From Acanthamoeba lenticulata (Eukaryota > Discosea > Longamoebia > Acanthamoebidae), in NCBI GenBank assembly GCA_002179805.1, contig NAVB01000590.1, positions 1 to 14,905 on the forward strand: DNA of 14,905 nt. The letters are read 5' to 3'. Each line of letters opens with the position of its first letter. Position 1 is the stretch's first letter. The notes under the pieces were generated by a model. The model did no database searches, was not told the DNA's origin, and saw nothing but the letters and a program-made list of their open reading frames with translations. Below, piece after piece: positions 1 to 9,200 of this stretch. The position numbers and the translations under genes were made by a program.

Positions 1-35
1 ATCTCTTCACCTCATCTGCCCAAGCTTAATAGGGC

Positions 36-54
36 TATATATATATATATATAT
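36..54. repeat. (TA)n microsatellite in an intron
   Basis: Nineteen bases of alternating T and A just before the acceptor at 61-62 of the JmjC gene. It replaces the usual pyrimidine tract. Confidence 0.9.
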
Positions 55-62
55 GTTGGCAG

Positions 63-1915
63 GTACATGGAAGCGGACGGTGCTGATGAAGAAGGACCGC
101 CCAGTGGACCGACCCTACAATCCCGTTTCCATCAACGGTACCTTCCGCGTGTTATTGCGCCCTCAAGAGCACACGCACGCTCATGCGCTCACTGTGCGTC
201 CGTCAGGCTTCTACTCGGATCTCCTCTACGGCTGGTGGTACTACGCCAACGTGGATCCGCTGCAGTGGGCCCGCGTGCACGATGAGCACGAAATCGACCG
301 CCGCAGCGGCCTCTCCGTCAAGCAGTTTGTCGAGGAATACGAATCCAAGAACCGGCCTGTCATGCTCACCGACGTCGTGTCCAGGTGCTTCCCTAGCTCT
401 TTGCTCCTTGCGTTGAGTTTGTAGGCTGACCTCGCCCCGTCCTCCCAGCTGGCCGGCCGCCACAGCGTGGACCAAGGAGAAGCTGCTGCAGAGTTTCGGC
501 CCAGCCATGTTCAAGACGGACTCCTACAACGACGACGTACCGCCCGCTCTTCCTCAGGCCTTGCCTGGGCCTTTGCTTACATCACATGTGCGTGTGCGGC
601 GGATCCGATCGCGATTGGATTCTAGGGCGAGAAGATCACGATGAGCTTGGCCAACTACTTTACCTACTCGGCGCAGATCAAGGACGAGTCCCCGCTATAC
701 CTGTTCGACAGCCAGTTTGGTGAGAAAGTGCCCGCTTTGCTGGAAGACTACCGGGTGTGTCGTGCGCCCCAAAGATGGCGCATTGCGCGCAAGTCTCCTT
801 GCGGTCAATCCTTTGCTCAATCCTTCCGCATAATGGGCTACGCAGGTGCCAGACTACTTCCAAGAGGACTTCTTCTCCACGCTGGGCAACGCGCGTCCGG
901 ACTACCGCTGGGTCATCGTGGGCCCGCCCCGCTCGGGCTCGGCCTTCCACCAAGGCAACAAGCTCCCCCCCCCCCATTCTCTTCCCCCCGCAGCTGCGTC
1001 ATGGACAGGAATATTCATAGCGCCTTTTGTCTTTGATCAGACCCGAATCGCACGGCGGCGTGGAACGCGCTCATCTCTGGCCGCAAGCGATGGATTTTGT
1101 TCCCGCCGCACGTCTTGCCTCCGGGCGTGGAGAAGGATGAGAACGGCAACACCCTCCCCATGTGCGTGCCTCCCTTCTTTCCCAAGATCTTTACCAGTCG
1201 TATCGTATCAACTTTGCCTCTCACTTGGGTGGTTGTGACCAATCGAACGTTCCTCTTCTTGGACAGTGCCGACTCTGTGATAGGGTGGTACCTGAACTAC
1301 TACGATGAGCTTCAGGAGGAGAGAGCCGCGGGGAAGGTCGACTTCATCGAGTGCATTCAATATCCGGGCGAGCTCATCTTCGTTCCTGAGGTGCGTGTGC
1401 CTGTCCAACACAAACTTACTACAGCCCAAGCAGAAGGCATCGGCCAAGAGCTCACGCCAAGCTGGTATTCTGTTCTGTTGGTTCGCACGCAGGGCTGGTG
1501 GCACATGGTGCTCAACATGGAGGAGACCATCGCTGTGACGCAGAACTTCGTGTCGTCCCAGAACCTGTTTGACGTCTACGCCTTCCTGCACGACAGCACC
1601 GAGATGCACTACCTGTTCGAGCCCTTCGTGACCAGCATGCGCGCCCAGTCGCCGACCCACGCGTCGCTCATCGACGCGGTCGAGCAGCGCTTCAACGCCT
1701 GCACGGCGCGCCACGCGGCCGGACCGAAGGAGTTTGTCAAGGGCGTCCCCCACTTTTGCCTCACCTGCGATCCCAGCCGGGAGCGTGTCTGCTGCCGGGC
1801 GTGCGCGAGCAAATGCCACAAGGACCATGACGTGCAGCGCTGCCCGCAGGAGGCCCGCTTTTACTGCGACTGCGGCAGCGGCGAGCTCTTGGCCAGCGGC
1901 TGTCTCGCCCTGTAA
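63..1915 (+). CDS. JMJD6-like JmjC-domain oxygenase with C-terminal UBR-box zinc finger (5' partial)
   Basis: Model exons: 63-137, 207-384, 449-536, 626-754, 846-954, 1041-1161, 1267-1390, 1493-1915. Positions 1-62 are the end of an intron (acceptor at 61-62), so the N-terminus lies outside the window; about 414 residues are visible. The first visible residues (TWKRTVLMKK, then NGFYSDLLYGWW) resemble the linker that follows the F-box in plant and amoebal F-box/JmjC proteins, so an upstream F-box is possible but unseen. The JmjC core is clear: VPDYF, YRWVIVGPPRSGSAFHQD, WNALISGRKRW and GWWHMVLN. The Fe(II) ligands are the His and Asp of HQD (948-953 plus 954/1041-1042) and the His at 1502-1504. 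The Lys of GRKRW sits in the segment that binds 2-oxoglutarate in JMJD6. This predicts a nuclear protein demethylase or hydroxylase; the substrate is unknown. The same uninterrupted last exon then encodes a UBR box (1751-1912) with CLTC, VCCRAC, CHKDH and FYCDCG. The gene converges on its minus-strand neighbour with 70 nt between stop codons. Confidence 0.88.
955..1040 (+). other. Probable GC-AG intron inside the JmjC catalytic motif
   Basis: The only junction that rebuilds HQDPN and keeps frame is after CAAG at 951-954, giving a donor of GCAACA and an acceptor TCAG at 1037-1040. The intron splits the codon of the Fe-binding Asp. No GT donor gives the same protein. Confidence 0.7.
1751..1912 (+). 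other. UBR-box-type zinc finger at the C-terminus of the JmjC protein
   Basis: The final 54 codons hold a Cys/His cluster in the order CLTC, VCCRAC, KCHKDH, FYCDCG and a last Cys five residues before the end. This order and the FxCDCG signature match the UBR box of UBR7 and FBXO11 more closely than that of UBR1. UBR boxes bind N-degrons in some E3 ligases; others, including the FBXO11 type, have no proven N-degron role. Binding here is inference. The domain lies in the same open frame as the JmjC C-terminal helices with no intron between, so it is not a mis-joined exon. Confidence 0.78.
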
Positions 1916-1985
1916 CACTCTGGCAAGAGCGAAAAACCACCATTGAGTCACTCTTTGGGTCTCTTGTGTCCTCGTGAGCAGCCGG

Positions 1986-4014
1986 TCAGGGCTTCTTCAC
2001 GTTGCTCCAAGGGTCCTCGGAGATGAGGATGGGGTGCGACAGCGGCCAGTTCTTCCTGTTTCCCGTCCTGGTCACGCCCACCTTGCGCCTATCGCTGTTT
2101 TGTCGCGAGACCTCAAGTCAACTCGATGTTCAAGGAGGACAAAGAAGAAAGTGAGAGGGTACTTGGTGTTGTAGACAAAGTCGCTGGAGACGTTGTACAC
2201 GGCCGAGGCGCCAATGTTGTCTCCCTTGTTGAACAGCTCCGCCCCGAGCCCGAGGACCGACTGGAGTCGCGTGTTGCGCGTGTCCAGCTTGTGGAACTCG
2301 ACGAAGGGGAGCTTGAGCGCGCTCATCGCCACGTTCTGAATGCGCCAGCGCTGGTCCAGAATCTCGTCAGCGAAGCCGCCTGCACAAAGGGCCAGCCACT
2401 GGTGAGAAAAGACAAGAGATTGCAAGCAAGCATGAAGGCACCCACACCATTCTTGTAGACGTCCAGCTTGTGCTTCACATGCGCGACGTGAGCCGCCACC
2501 AGCCTCTCCCGCAGGATCGCCTTCTCGGCAGGGAACCGGACTTGAGCCTCTTCTTCTGCTCGCTCACGAGCATGTGAGCTTCATTCGGTGTTCGTCCCCA
2601 GCTGTACTCTACTGGGCCGTACCGCTCAGCGAGCCGTTGATGAATTCAACAGTCTTGTGGGGCGCTGGCGTCCACGGGAACCCTGCGCGAGAGTGGTGAG
2701 ATCACAATTGGCGCACGGCCAGCTAGCTCTCCTTCGCACACAGGCGAATCAACGAACCGACGGAAAGGCTGGTGAGGAAGGCCTGCCCCAGCTCCTCGGG
2801 GGTGTCATCCCACATGGGGGACTCGGGGAATCCCTGGGAATGCCCCCCGCCGAGTTTGCTCCTCAGATTCCTTCGGAGGACTCAACACATGGATGGGGAC
2901 ATGATGCTACGCCACCTCCACAAAGTTGAAGACCTTGCGCCAGATGCACAAGTTGCTGGGAGACACCAAGCGCTCGCTCTCCAGCTCTCTGGCGAGGTCT
3001 GCCGGTGTGAAAGACTTGCTGTCGCGGGTGACCGACGCACCGGCCTGGAGCGCCTCCTTTTCGGCCAAGCTAAAGGAGATTCCCATGCGGGCGTAAGCGT
3101 CCGCGGACGCCGTAAGGGCGTTATAGCATTGACGGATGTGCAGTTGGTGGTACAGCCCTGCGCGGCCCAGCATGTTATAATCGCTAACATCTGGCCTCCC
3201 CCACTGACTTTGCCGTGGTACCTCGGCCGTCCAAGAAGAAGATCAATTCCCCGAGCGAGTGCTGAACGCCCAAGTTGAAGACCGTGCCCAGACCCACCCT
3301 GGTGGTTACGGATGAGCCCTTAGCCTAGAGCTGTCAAGTTCACATGCCTGACGAAGAGCGTGTACCGCTCTGAGGCACTCTGCAGCTCGATGACAAGATA
3401 CTTGACGTCGGTAAAGGTCGAAGCGGGGTAGGGAACTGCATAGGGCGCGTCACAGTCAGGACGCTGGATGGAGAGGAAGAGGGGCAAAGCGGCCGCAGGA
3501 AGCACCGAAATAAGAGAGCGTGGTGAATTGTCCTTTGTGTATGGCCTCGCTCTCCGTTTGTAGAACTGCCTTCCGGTGCTTCACGAAGCGATGAACCTTG
3601 AGCGGCGTGCCGTCGTGCGAATTGTCATCGACTGAGTATGGTGGAAGAGAATAAGTTGGGTGGGACCTAAGGGCCACCAAGCGGAGGGGAGATGCCGCAC
3701 CAATGATAACTTGTATCTGCACAAGCGGCAGCCCCTTGACCTTTCTGTCACGAAGGAAAACCTCAAGGCTCTCTTCCACACTCTCTAACGTGGAAGTGAT
3801 GTATCTACAGCCCATTCTCTTGAGTTTCTGAGGTCTACTGCTTCAGTGGAGAGAGTGCATACCGGGCAACGTTGTGCGTAGCTACAACGATTGTGATAGC
3901 GTTGGACTGGCCGCGGAAGTAGGCTTCATCGTCCCGAGCACCTTGCACCGCTACAAATATGGCTAGCACCACCAGTGCGACACAGCGCCACCAGCGCTGG
4001 GCATATCCCTCCAT
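1986..4014 (-). CDS. Family 2-type glycosyltransferase with N-terminal signal or membrane anchor
   Basis: Eleven exons in coding order: 4014-3863, 3804-3701, 3631-3585, 3463-3348, 3298-3222, 3157-2916, 2833-2758, 2682-2623, 2555-2448, 2379-2163, 2094-1986. All phases agree and give 435 residues. The start is the ATG at 4014; it is followed by a hydrophobic stretch (about residues 11-23) ending VQGA, which fits a signal peptide or a type II Golgi anchor. GT-A motifs follow: ITIVVATHN (40-48), VIIVDDNSHDGT (83-94, nucleotide-sugar/metal site) and GLGTVFNLGV...GELIFFLDG (142-164). NLCIWRKVFNFVEGFPESPMW (near 234-254) resembles the acceptor-side region of such enzymes. Residues 290-435 carry no domain I recognise. 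The sugar and acceptor are unknown; a role in secretory-pathway glycosylation is inferred. The intron 3 donor (3584) and intron 5 acceptor (3158) are the least certain choices. It shares a 246-nt upstream gap with the capping-protein gene. Confidence 0.78.
3299..3347 (-). other. Probable 49-nt GC-AG intron in the glycosyltransferase gene
   Basis: Exon 4 ends ...CTCTTCGTCAG and exon 5 begins GGTGGGTCTG. The frame change between them needs a phase-2 junction, and no GT donor is available in that phase. The donor AG|GCATGT is close to the strong consensus known for GC-AG introns. Splicing yields the continuous run YTLFVRVGLGTVFNLG. Confidence 0.65.
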
Positions 4015-4260
4015 GACGGCGCCCGCTTGCCCTTTCGCACAACAAAACAATATCCGTCGTGAAGGTTTTTTTTTTCTTTTGCTATTTTCTAGGCTCAGGA
4101 TGAATTCAAAGCTTCAATCGTACTGGACGAAACCAGAGACGGCCATCGATTGGCTCCAAGGCAAATAGGTTCTCGTGGTGCCGACACAACTCGAGCGCGA
4201 CAACACGGGTCGTCAGCTGGCTTGAACTTCGAGCCTCACACATTTTGATTAGCCTGCGCC
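4015..4260. promoter_or_regulatory. Divergent promoter region between the glycosyltransferase and capping-protein genes
   Basis: This 246-nt gap separates two opposite start codons. It contains a run of ten T at 4066-4075 followed by more T-rich sequence. I see no clear TATA box and no convincing ORF with a splice partner. It presumably holds both 5' UTRs and both core promoters; the transcription starts cannot be placed from sequence alone. Confidence 0.6.
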
Positions 4261-5725
4261 ATGTCGGACATTACTCAGGAGGAGATTGTGGAAATCGTGA
4301 CCAACTTCCTCTTGAACTCGCCCCCCGGCGAGTTCATGGAGGTTGTGACAGGTAAATGCATCCATAAGAGAGCGCATTTACCAACTCTTTATTTGATTTA
4401 TTTTATTTGGTTCCCATGAGAGGAGCATGGGACACTGTAAGCGCGCTTTTCATTAGCCTCGCAAACTGCAGCTTGTTGCGGCTGCAATTGGCACACTAGG
4501 GACACCAAGTAACCCAACTGGTGTTCACCAACAACCCATGCAGATGTTCGCGGCCTGCTTCAGGACGAGTCGATCCTTAACGATTCGGCCCCTGCGACTT
4601 TCAGGGAGTACAATACCGATCAAATGCTCCAGGTCTCGTCCCCCGGTAATGCCCACAAGTTCCTCATTACCAAGTTCGGCGAGGTTGGCAACGGTGAGTA
4701 CCTCGACCCTCGCGGCCGTCAGGTGGTTCACTTCGACCACATCCGTCAGGTATTGGACCTTCTTCTTCTCTTCTTTCTCGTCAAATCAACCGTTGTGTAA
4801 CCCATTTTGCATCCTTGCAGGAGGTCACTGGCTCCCGCCCCATCGGTGGTGAGCTCGACAACAGCGTCGAGGCTTTCAGGTTTGTCACCCCCTCCCCTCC
4901 TCCCATTCTTTGATTGGCAGGGAGGCTAATCATTGAATGCTGTAGGGCTGCCTTTGATGACAAGGCCACTGAATACACCAACGAACACTACCAAAACGGT
5001 ACTGCCACCATTTACGGCAAGAAGGAGGGCAGCTCTGTTGTCATTACTGTCTGCATCTCCTCCGCGAGGTTCAACCCCAACAACTTCTGGTACCCCTCCC
5101 CCCCCCTCAAAATCGAACTTCAAATTTGAGGTTCGCCCATCATCCTTAATTTCCTCCCCGCTTCGATGGACAGGAACGGTCGCTGGAGGGCTGTGTGGAC
5201 TTGCAAGTTCTCCCCCAGCGGTGGCAACGTCGACATTTCGGGTGTGCTGAAGGTGAACGTCCACTACTATGAGGACGGTAACGTTCAGCTCAACACTGAG
5301 ACCCCCGTCAAGATCAGCGCCTCTGGCAACGTAAGTTTTACGTTTCCCTCTTTACTCTCACAGGCCGGGCGCACACGTGACTTACTCTTCGCTTTCGCCC
5401 TCCTGCAGGATGCCCGCAGCCTGGCTGATGCCGCCGTGAAGGCGATTGACAAGGCCGAGTCTGCTTTCCACAAGTCGCTGGAGACGAGCTACAACACCAT
5501 GGGCGACACCACCTTCAAGGCCCTGAGGAGAGTGCTTCCCATCACCCGTACCAAGATCGACTGGACGAAGATCCAGAACTACAAGTCTGGCGGTGATGCC
5601 GGCGGCAAGGCTGCGGCTACGAGGGTGCGTGAATGCTTTGACCTTGCCTTGGCTTTTCTTCCCTAAGAGGCGTTGTGTTAACTTGTGTGACGCGCGCTGC
5701 TTGGCTTCAGGGAGTCCGAGGCTAA
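4261..5725 (+). CDS. F-actin-capping protein subunit alpha (CapZ alpha)
   Basis: Seven exons: 4261-4351, 4544-4749, 4821-4879, 4946-5089, 5174-5330, 5409-5624, 5711-5725, giving 295 residues against about 286 in animal CapZ alpha. With the beta subunit this protein forms the heterodimer that caps actin filament barbed ends and works with Arp2/3 in branched networks. Family features read in order: an N-terminal helix region (DITQEEIVEIVTNFLLNSPPGEF), DVRGLLQDE, a YNTDQ motif, FLDPR-like EYLDPRGRQ, RPIGGELDNSVEAFR, YGKKEG, FNPNNFWNGRWRAVW, and the conserved tail MGDTTFKALRRVLPITRTKIDW. That tail leads into the flexible 'tentacle' that grips the filament. The ATG at 4261 matches the family's start. 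The last exon is tiny (GVRG-stop) and less certain. A strong donor-like GTAAGT at 5743 lies 18 nt after the stop and may mark a 3' UTR intron or an alternative end. Intron 1 (192 nt) is the longest. Confidence 0.95.
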
Positions 5726-6237
5726 AGGGAGCCCAGCACGACGTAAGTTATATATGCGCCTGTACTTCTTCTGTCTTTTGTGGCACACCGGCGCCTCCAC
5801 GGCGGGTCCAGTTTGTACCATTTGTCCGCCCCGTGTCCCGCGTGTGCTCAAAATACAATCTCTTCTCTCTCGACGACACGTGTGGAGCTGGGTGGGCGCG
5901 GAAAATAACCAAAAAAGTCCGCGAGTGGGCTTCATCTGTCGAACCCGACAAAGTGGGGGTTTGCAGATTTCCCCGCTCCGCAGTTTCGGTGTTTTGGCTC
6001 CAAAAACCTCGAAAGAAAAGGAAGACTGCAAGACAAGAGAAGGAGGTTCGTGCTGAGATCGTTGAAAAGCAGCTGCCAAGAGAGGTGAAGAGAGGGAAGG
6101 CAGAGGACGACGCTTGGCCAACGAAAGCGTGAAGCAAAAAACAGCCGCCCTTCGTTGGGCGCGACACGACGCGTGAAGGAAGCCAACTGGTTGGCGCCAA
6201 TTCAACAATCGAACTACTTGGAGGCACATTTTCTGGA
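5726..6237. other. Intergenic region: capping-protein 3' end and kinase promoter/5' UTR
   Basis: These 512 nt carry no gene I can support. A GTAAGT at 5743, a TATATATG stretch near 5748-5755 and a purine-rich segment about 6000-6110 are visible. Open frames crossing it have low-complexity, arginine-rich translations without family motifs. The right end holds short palindromes just before the kinase start. Confidence 0.5.
6183..6200. promoter_or_regulatory. Overlapping palindromes upstream of the kinase start
   Basis: CCAAC-TG-GTTGG (6183-6194) overlaps the perfect 10-bp palindrome TTGGCGCCAA (6191-6200), ending 37 nt before the ATG at 6238. The TTGGCGCC core resembles E2F-type sites. That it binds such a factor is inference; it could be chance. 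Confidence 0.3.
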
Positions 6238-9200
6238 ATGGAAGTTAAATCGTCACCCAAGCGATCCCCTCGCGGACACGTAGGAGAAAATGGGAATTCC
6301 TCCCTGTCAGAGCCACGACTGCAGCTGGTTGTCACCGGATATGAAATCAGACTTGATTCTTCTTTTGCGCCTTTTGCGGTGCGCACACCTTTCCTCTCTT
6401 TATGCACTCCTTTGTCAGGATCTCTGGAGCCCACCATCTAAGAGTTTCATCTCATCTTCTTCAAATTTACTACAGGCCTACCTCATTACTGTGCGCGACG
6501 GGCGAAAAAAGTGGAAAGTGTTTAGGCGATATAACCAGTTCTCTGAGCTCGACGCCAAGGTGCACACTACCCCCTCCCTCTTTGTAGGTAGTTTTTTATT
6601 TTTATATTTTTATTTATAGTTTTATTGTTCTGTGGTCGTGTCGGGCCAACCATTTTTTGGTTGCCGTCATTACTTGCGGTGTCATGGACTGGTTCCCATC
6701 CCCACGTGTGTTGTTTGGTTGCGTCGAGGGTGGTTGTTCTTGGTCTGTTGTACTCTTTGCGCCTATCGTCTCCTGCCACGCTCGTGGCAGCCAGTGTGTG
6801 GCTTTTTGTGTTGGTAGAGGAGAGCTGACCTTCTGGGTGACGCCGCCTGTTGCTGCATCCGATGTTCCACACCCACACTCTGCAGTTGCGCGAGATGTTT
6901 CCTAACGAGCGGGACCGGCTGCCCCATCTGCCGGGCAAACATCACAACTTCTTCCGCAATTCGTCCACCAACCCTAAGGTCATCTCGGAGCGCAAGGGTC
7001 TGCTAGACAAATACCTTATGGACGTGCTCAAAGTGGACAGCATCGCCCGGAGCAAGATCCTTAAGCGCTGGCTCGATCCTAGCATAAATGTACGACCCGA
7101 TCCGTTGTCATGGAACCGAAGCTTGTTTTAGACTCTGCCTTTGCCTTTTTCATCTTGGTTGTGATTTCCTGTTTAAGCACTTTTTTTTTTGAAAAACAAC
7201 TCCTAACAACTCCTCTTTGCTTGTTATGCGCAGCCTGGCCGATTTTCCTTCTCCAACCCGGATAAAGCTGGGTTCTTGTGGAAGGAGGGACATGTGGTCC
7301 GCAGCTGGAGAAAGGTAGGGCGCGCTGCATCTCATCTCTTCCTGGCCTTTATCTTCTTTCTCTATTTCGTTCTGTGCGTTGCATCACCGTTGGCTTTATC
7401 GTCCCCTCGTATCTCACCTGTCCGTCCTCGTTGTCGTGTCGTTCTGCAGCGCTGGTTCGTGTTGTGCGACCGCCTGCTCTATTACATGCGAGAGAAAGAG
7501 GTACAGCATTTGCGACTCCCACCTTTACCACAACATGGACCGGCGGCTGACGATGCACACACGCCTCAAGTCCAACGAGCCGGTAGGCATTGTTCCATTG
7601 CGGGGCAGCGTGGTTCGTGCGGCTCCCGAGCGGGAGATCAACTTTTGTATGGAAATCCGACCAGAGGCCTTCAAAGGTATCGTTGGTCACGCTTGGCCCA
7701 TTGTCGTTGTCTCGCCCGTTGTTAACAATCATGTCGCACAATGACTATGCAGGCCTGCCCACGTTCTTCCTCTACGCCGAGACGCGGGAGGAGTTCCAGG
7801 ATTGGTTCCGGGCGCTCAGCGAAGCAGCCCAGCAGTCGGGCCTCACGACTTCCCTCTCCTCCATCGAAGAGTACCCATACCCTTCCTTCTTTTCTCTCTT
7901 TTTCTGTGGTCTATGACTTTATGTGAAGTGGAAAAAGGCAAGGCGGGGATCGATTCCGCGTTGTCCTGTTTGGTCCCGCCCGGCTGACTCGGGTGGTGTG
8001 CTTGTTGTGGCCTGCCCTTTCCTCCTCCTAGCCACATACGAAAGACAAACTACCACATCCGGAAAAACAGCAGCGAGCTGAAGAACTTTATGAGCCTGGA
8101 GAGCTCGCCCTTTGGCCACAAGAAGCGGAGCGGGAGCGAGCGGGCGTCGGCCTCGCCGCGCGCTGTCGCGCGCAAGGTGGCCTTGGACGACATCTTCCAA
8201 TACGAGGACGAGGACCCCAGCAACGTCAGCGAGCTCGACCGTGAGCGGAGCTTGGCCGCGTCGGCGCCGGCCAACACCTCGCCGCTGTCCGCCAAGGAGA
8301 AGCAGCAGCTTCGTGACGAGGATCACCAGCGCGAGAAGCGGGCACGCAAGGCACGCAAGCAGGAGGCCAAGCGAGCAGCCAAGGAGGAGAAGGCCGCCCA
8401 GCAGCAACATCAGCAACAACAGGAGAAGGCCGCCCAGCGCGTGGAGCGGGTGGACGATATTCAGCGGGCGCGATCGCTCACGCTATCGACCTTCAATTTC
8501 GAGGCGCGCCTCGAGGCCACCAAGAAACAGGTCGACGAGGAGATAGTACAGCTGCTCAAAGGTGATCCCCGCCCCCAGGCCGTGTCGTGTTATGTCGTGT
8601 GCTGATCGTGGACGGCCAGGCATTCGGAGCAAGGGATTCGAGCCGGAGAAACAAAAGACCACGAAGGAGAACCTGGATCGTGTCCTGCGGATCGCGGAGC
8701 GCATCCTCGCCATGCCTCTCGAGGAACTGAAGGAAGGGGGTAAGTGTATGTACGTGATCGAGGACATCCAATCTATCATCCACACATCGCACGGAGGTAC
8801 GCACAGCCCCACACTTGCGCATTTTCTTTTTATGTATTGAATTCTTAAATTTTTCTTATTTTTAAATGTTCAGAGAGCAAGAAGCTGGCCCAGCGGCTGC
8901 TCTTCCTGTTCTCTCCGTGCTCGCGTATGGTCGGCCACCACTCGCGTACGCTCAGCGTGTCCTCTGAGTTTTCGGTGCCACGGGTATGTTCCTCTTGTCC
9001 CAAACTGCCGTGCCTCTGTCCGAGGATGCTAACGTGGCCGTCTTGCGTTGGTCCGTCACCACTTCGTAGCATGTGGACAGCAAGGACAAGCCCTTTTGCC
9101 AGGCTGCCCTCATGTCCATGTGCACGCTGCTCGCCGGCGCGGTGGGCGGCTCGCTCTCGCTCGTGGTAGAGGTGGGCACCATCACCCCCAGCTCTGAGGT

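Noticed and set aside
36..54. TA run read as a TATA promoter
   Set aside because: It lies inside an intron immediately before a splice acceptor of a gene already in progress.
2126..2458. Plus-strand 110-codon open frame
   Set aside because: It is antisense to glycosyltransferase exons 9-10, whose phases and motifs fit; the translation has no family signal.
3838..3862. A 25-nt intron near the start of the glycosyltransferase gene
   Set aside because: A 58-nt intron ending at 3805 also keeps frame and joins VVATHNVAR directly to YITSTLESV, which fits the family better.
5593..6132. Plus-strand 179-codon open frame covering the capping-protein 3' end and the next gap
   Set aside because: It is out of frame with the CapZ exons and its translation is low-complexity Arg/Lys-rich without motifs.
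8740..8873. GTAAGT at 8740 as donor of a 134-nt intron
   Set aside because: Reading through gives conserved-looking coding sequence ([13 protein letters not shown]), and the donor at 8797 keeps the same phase, so the later donor is preferred.
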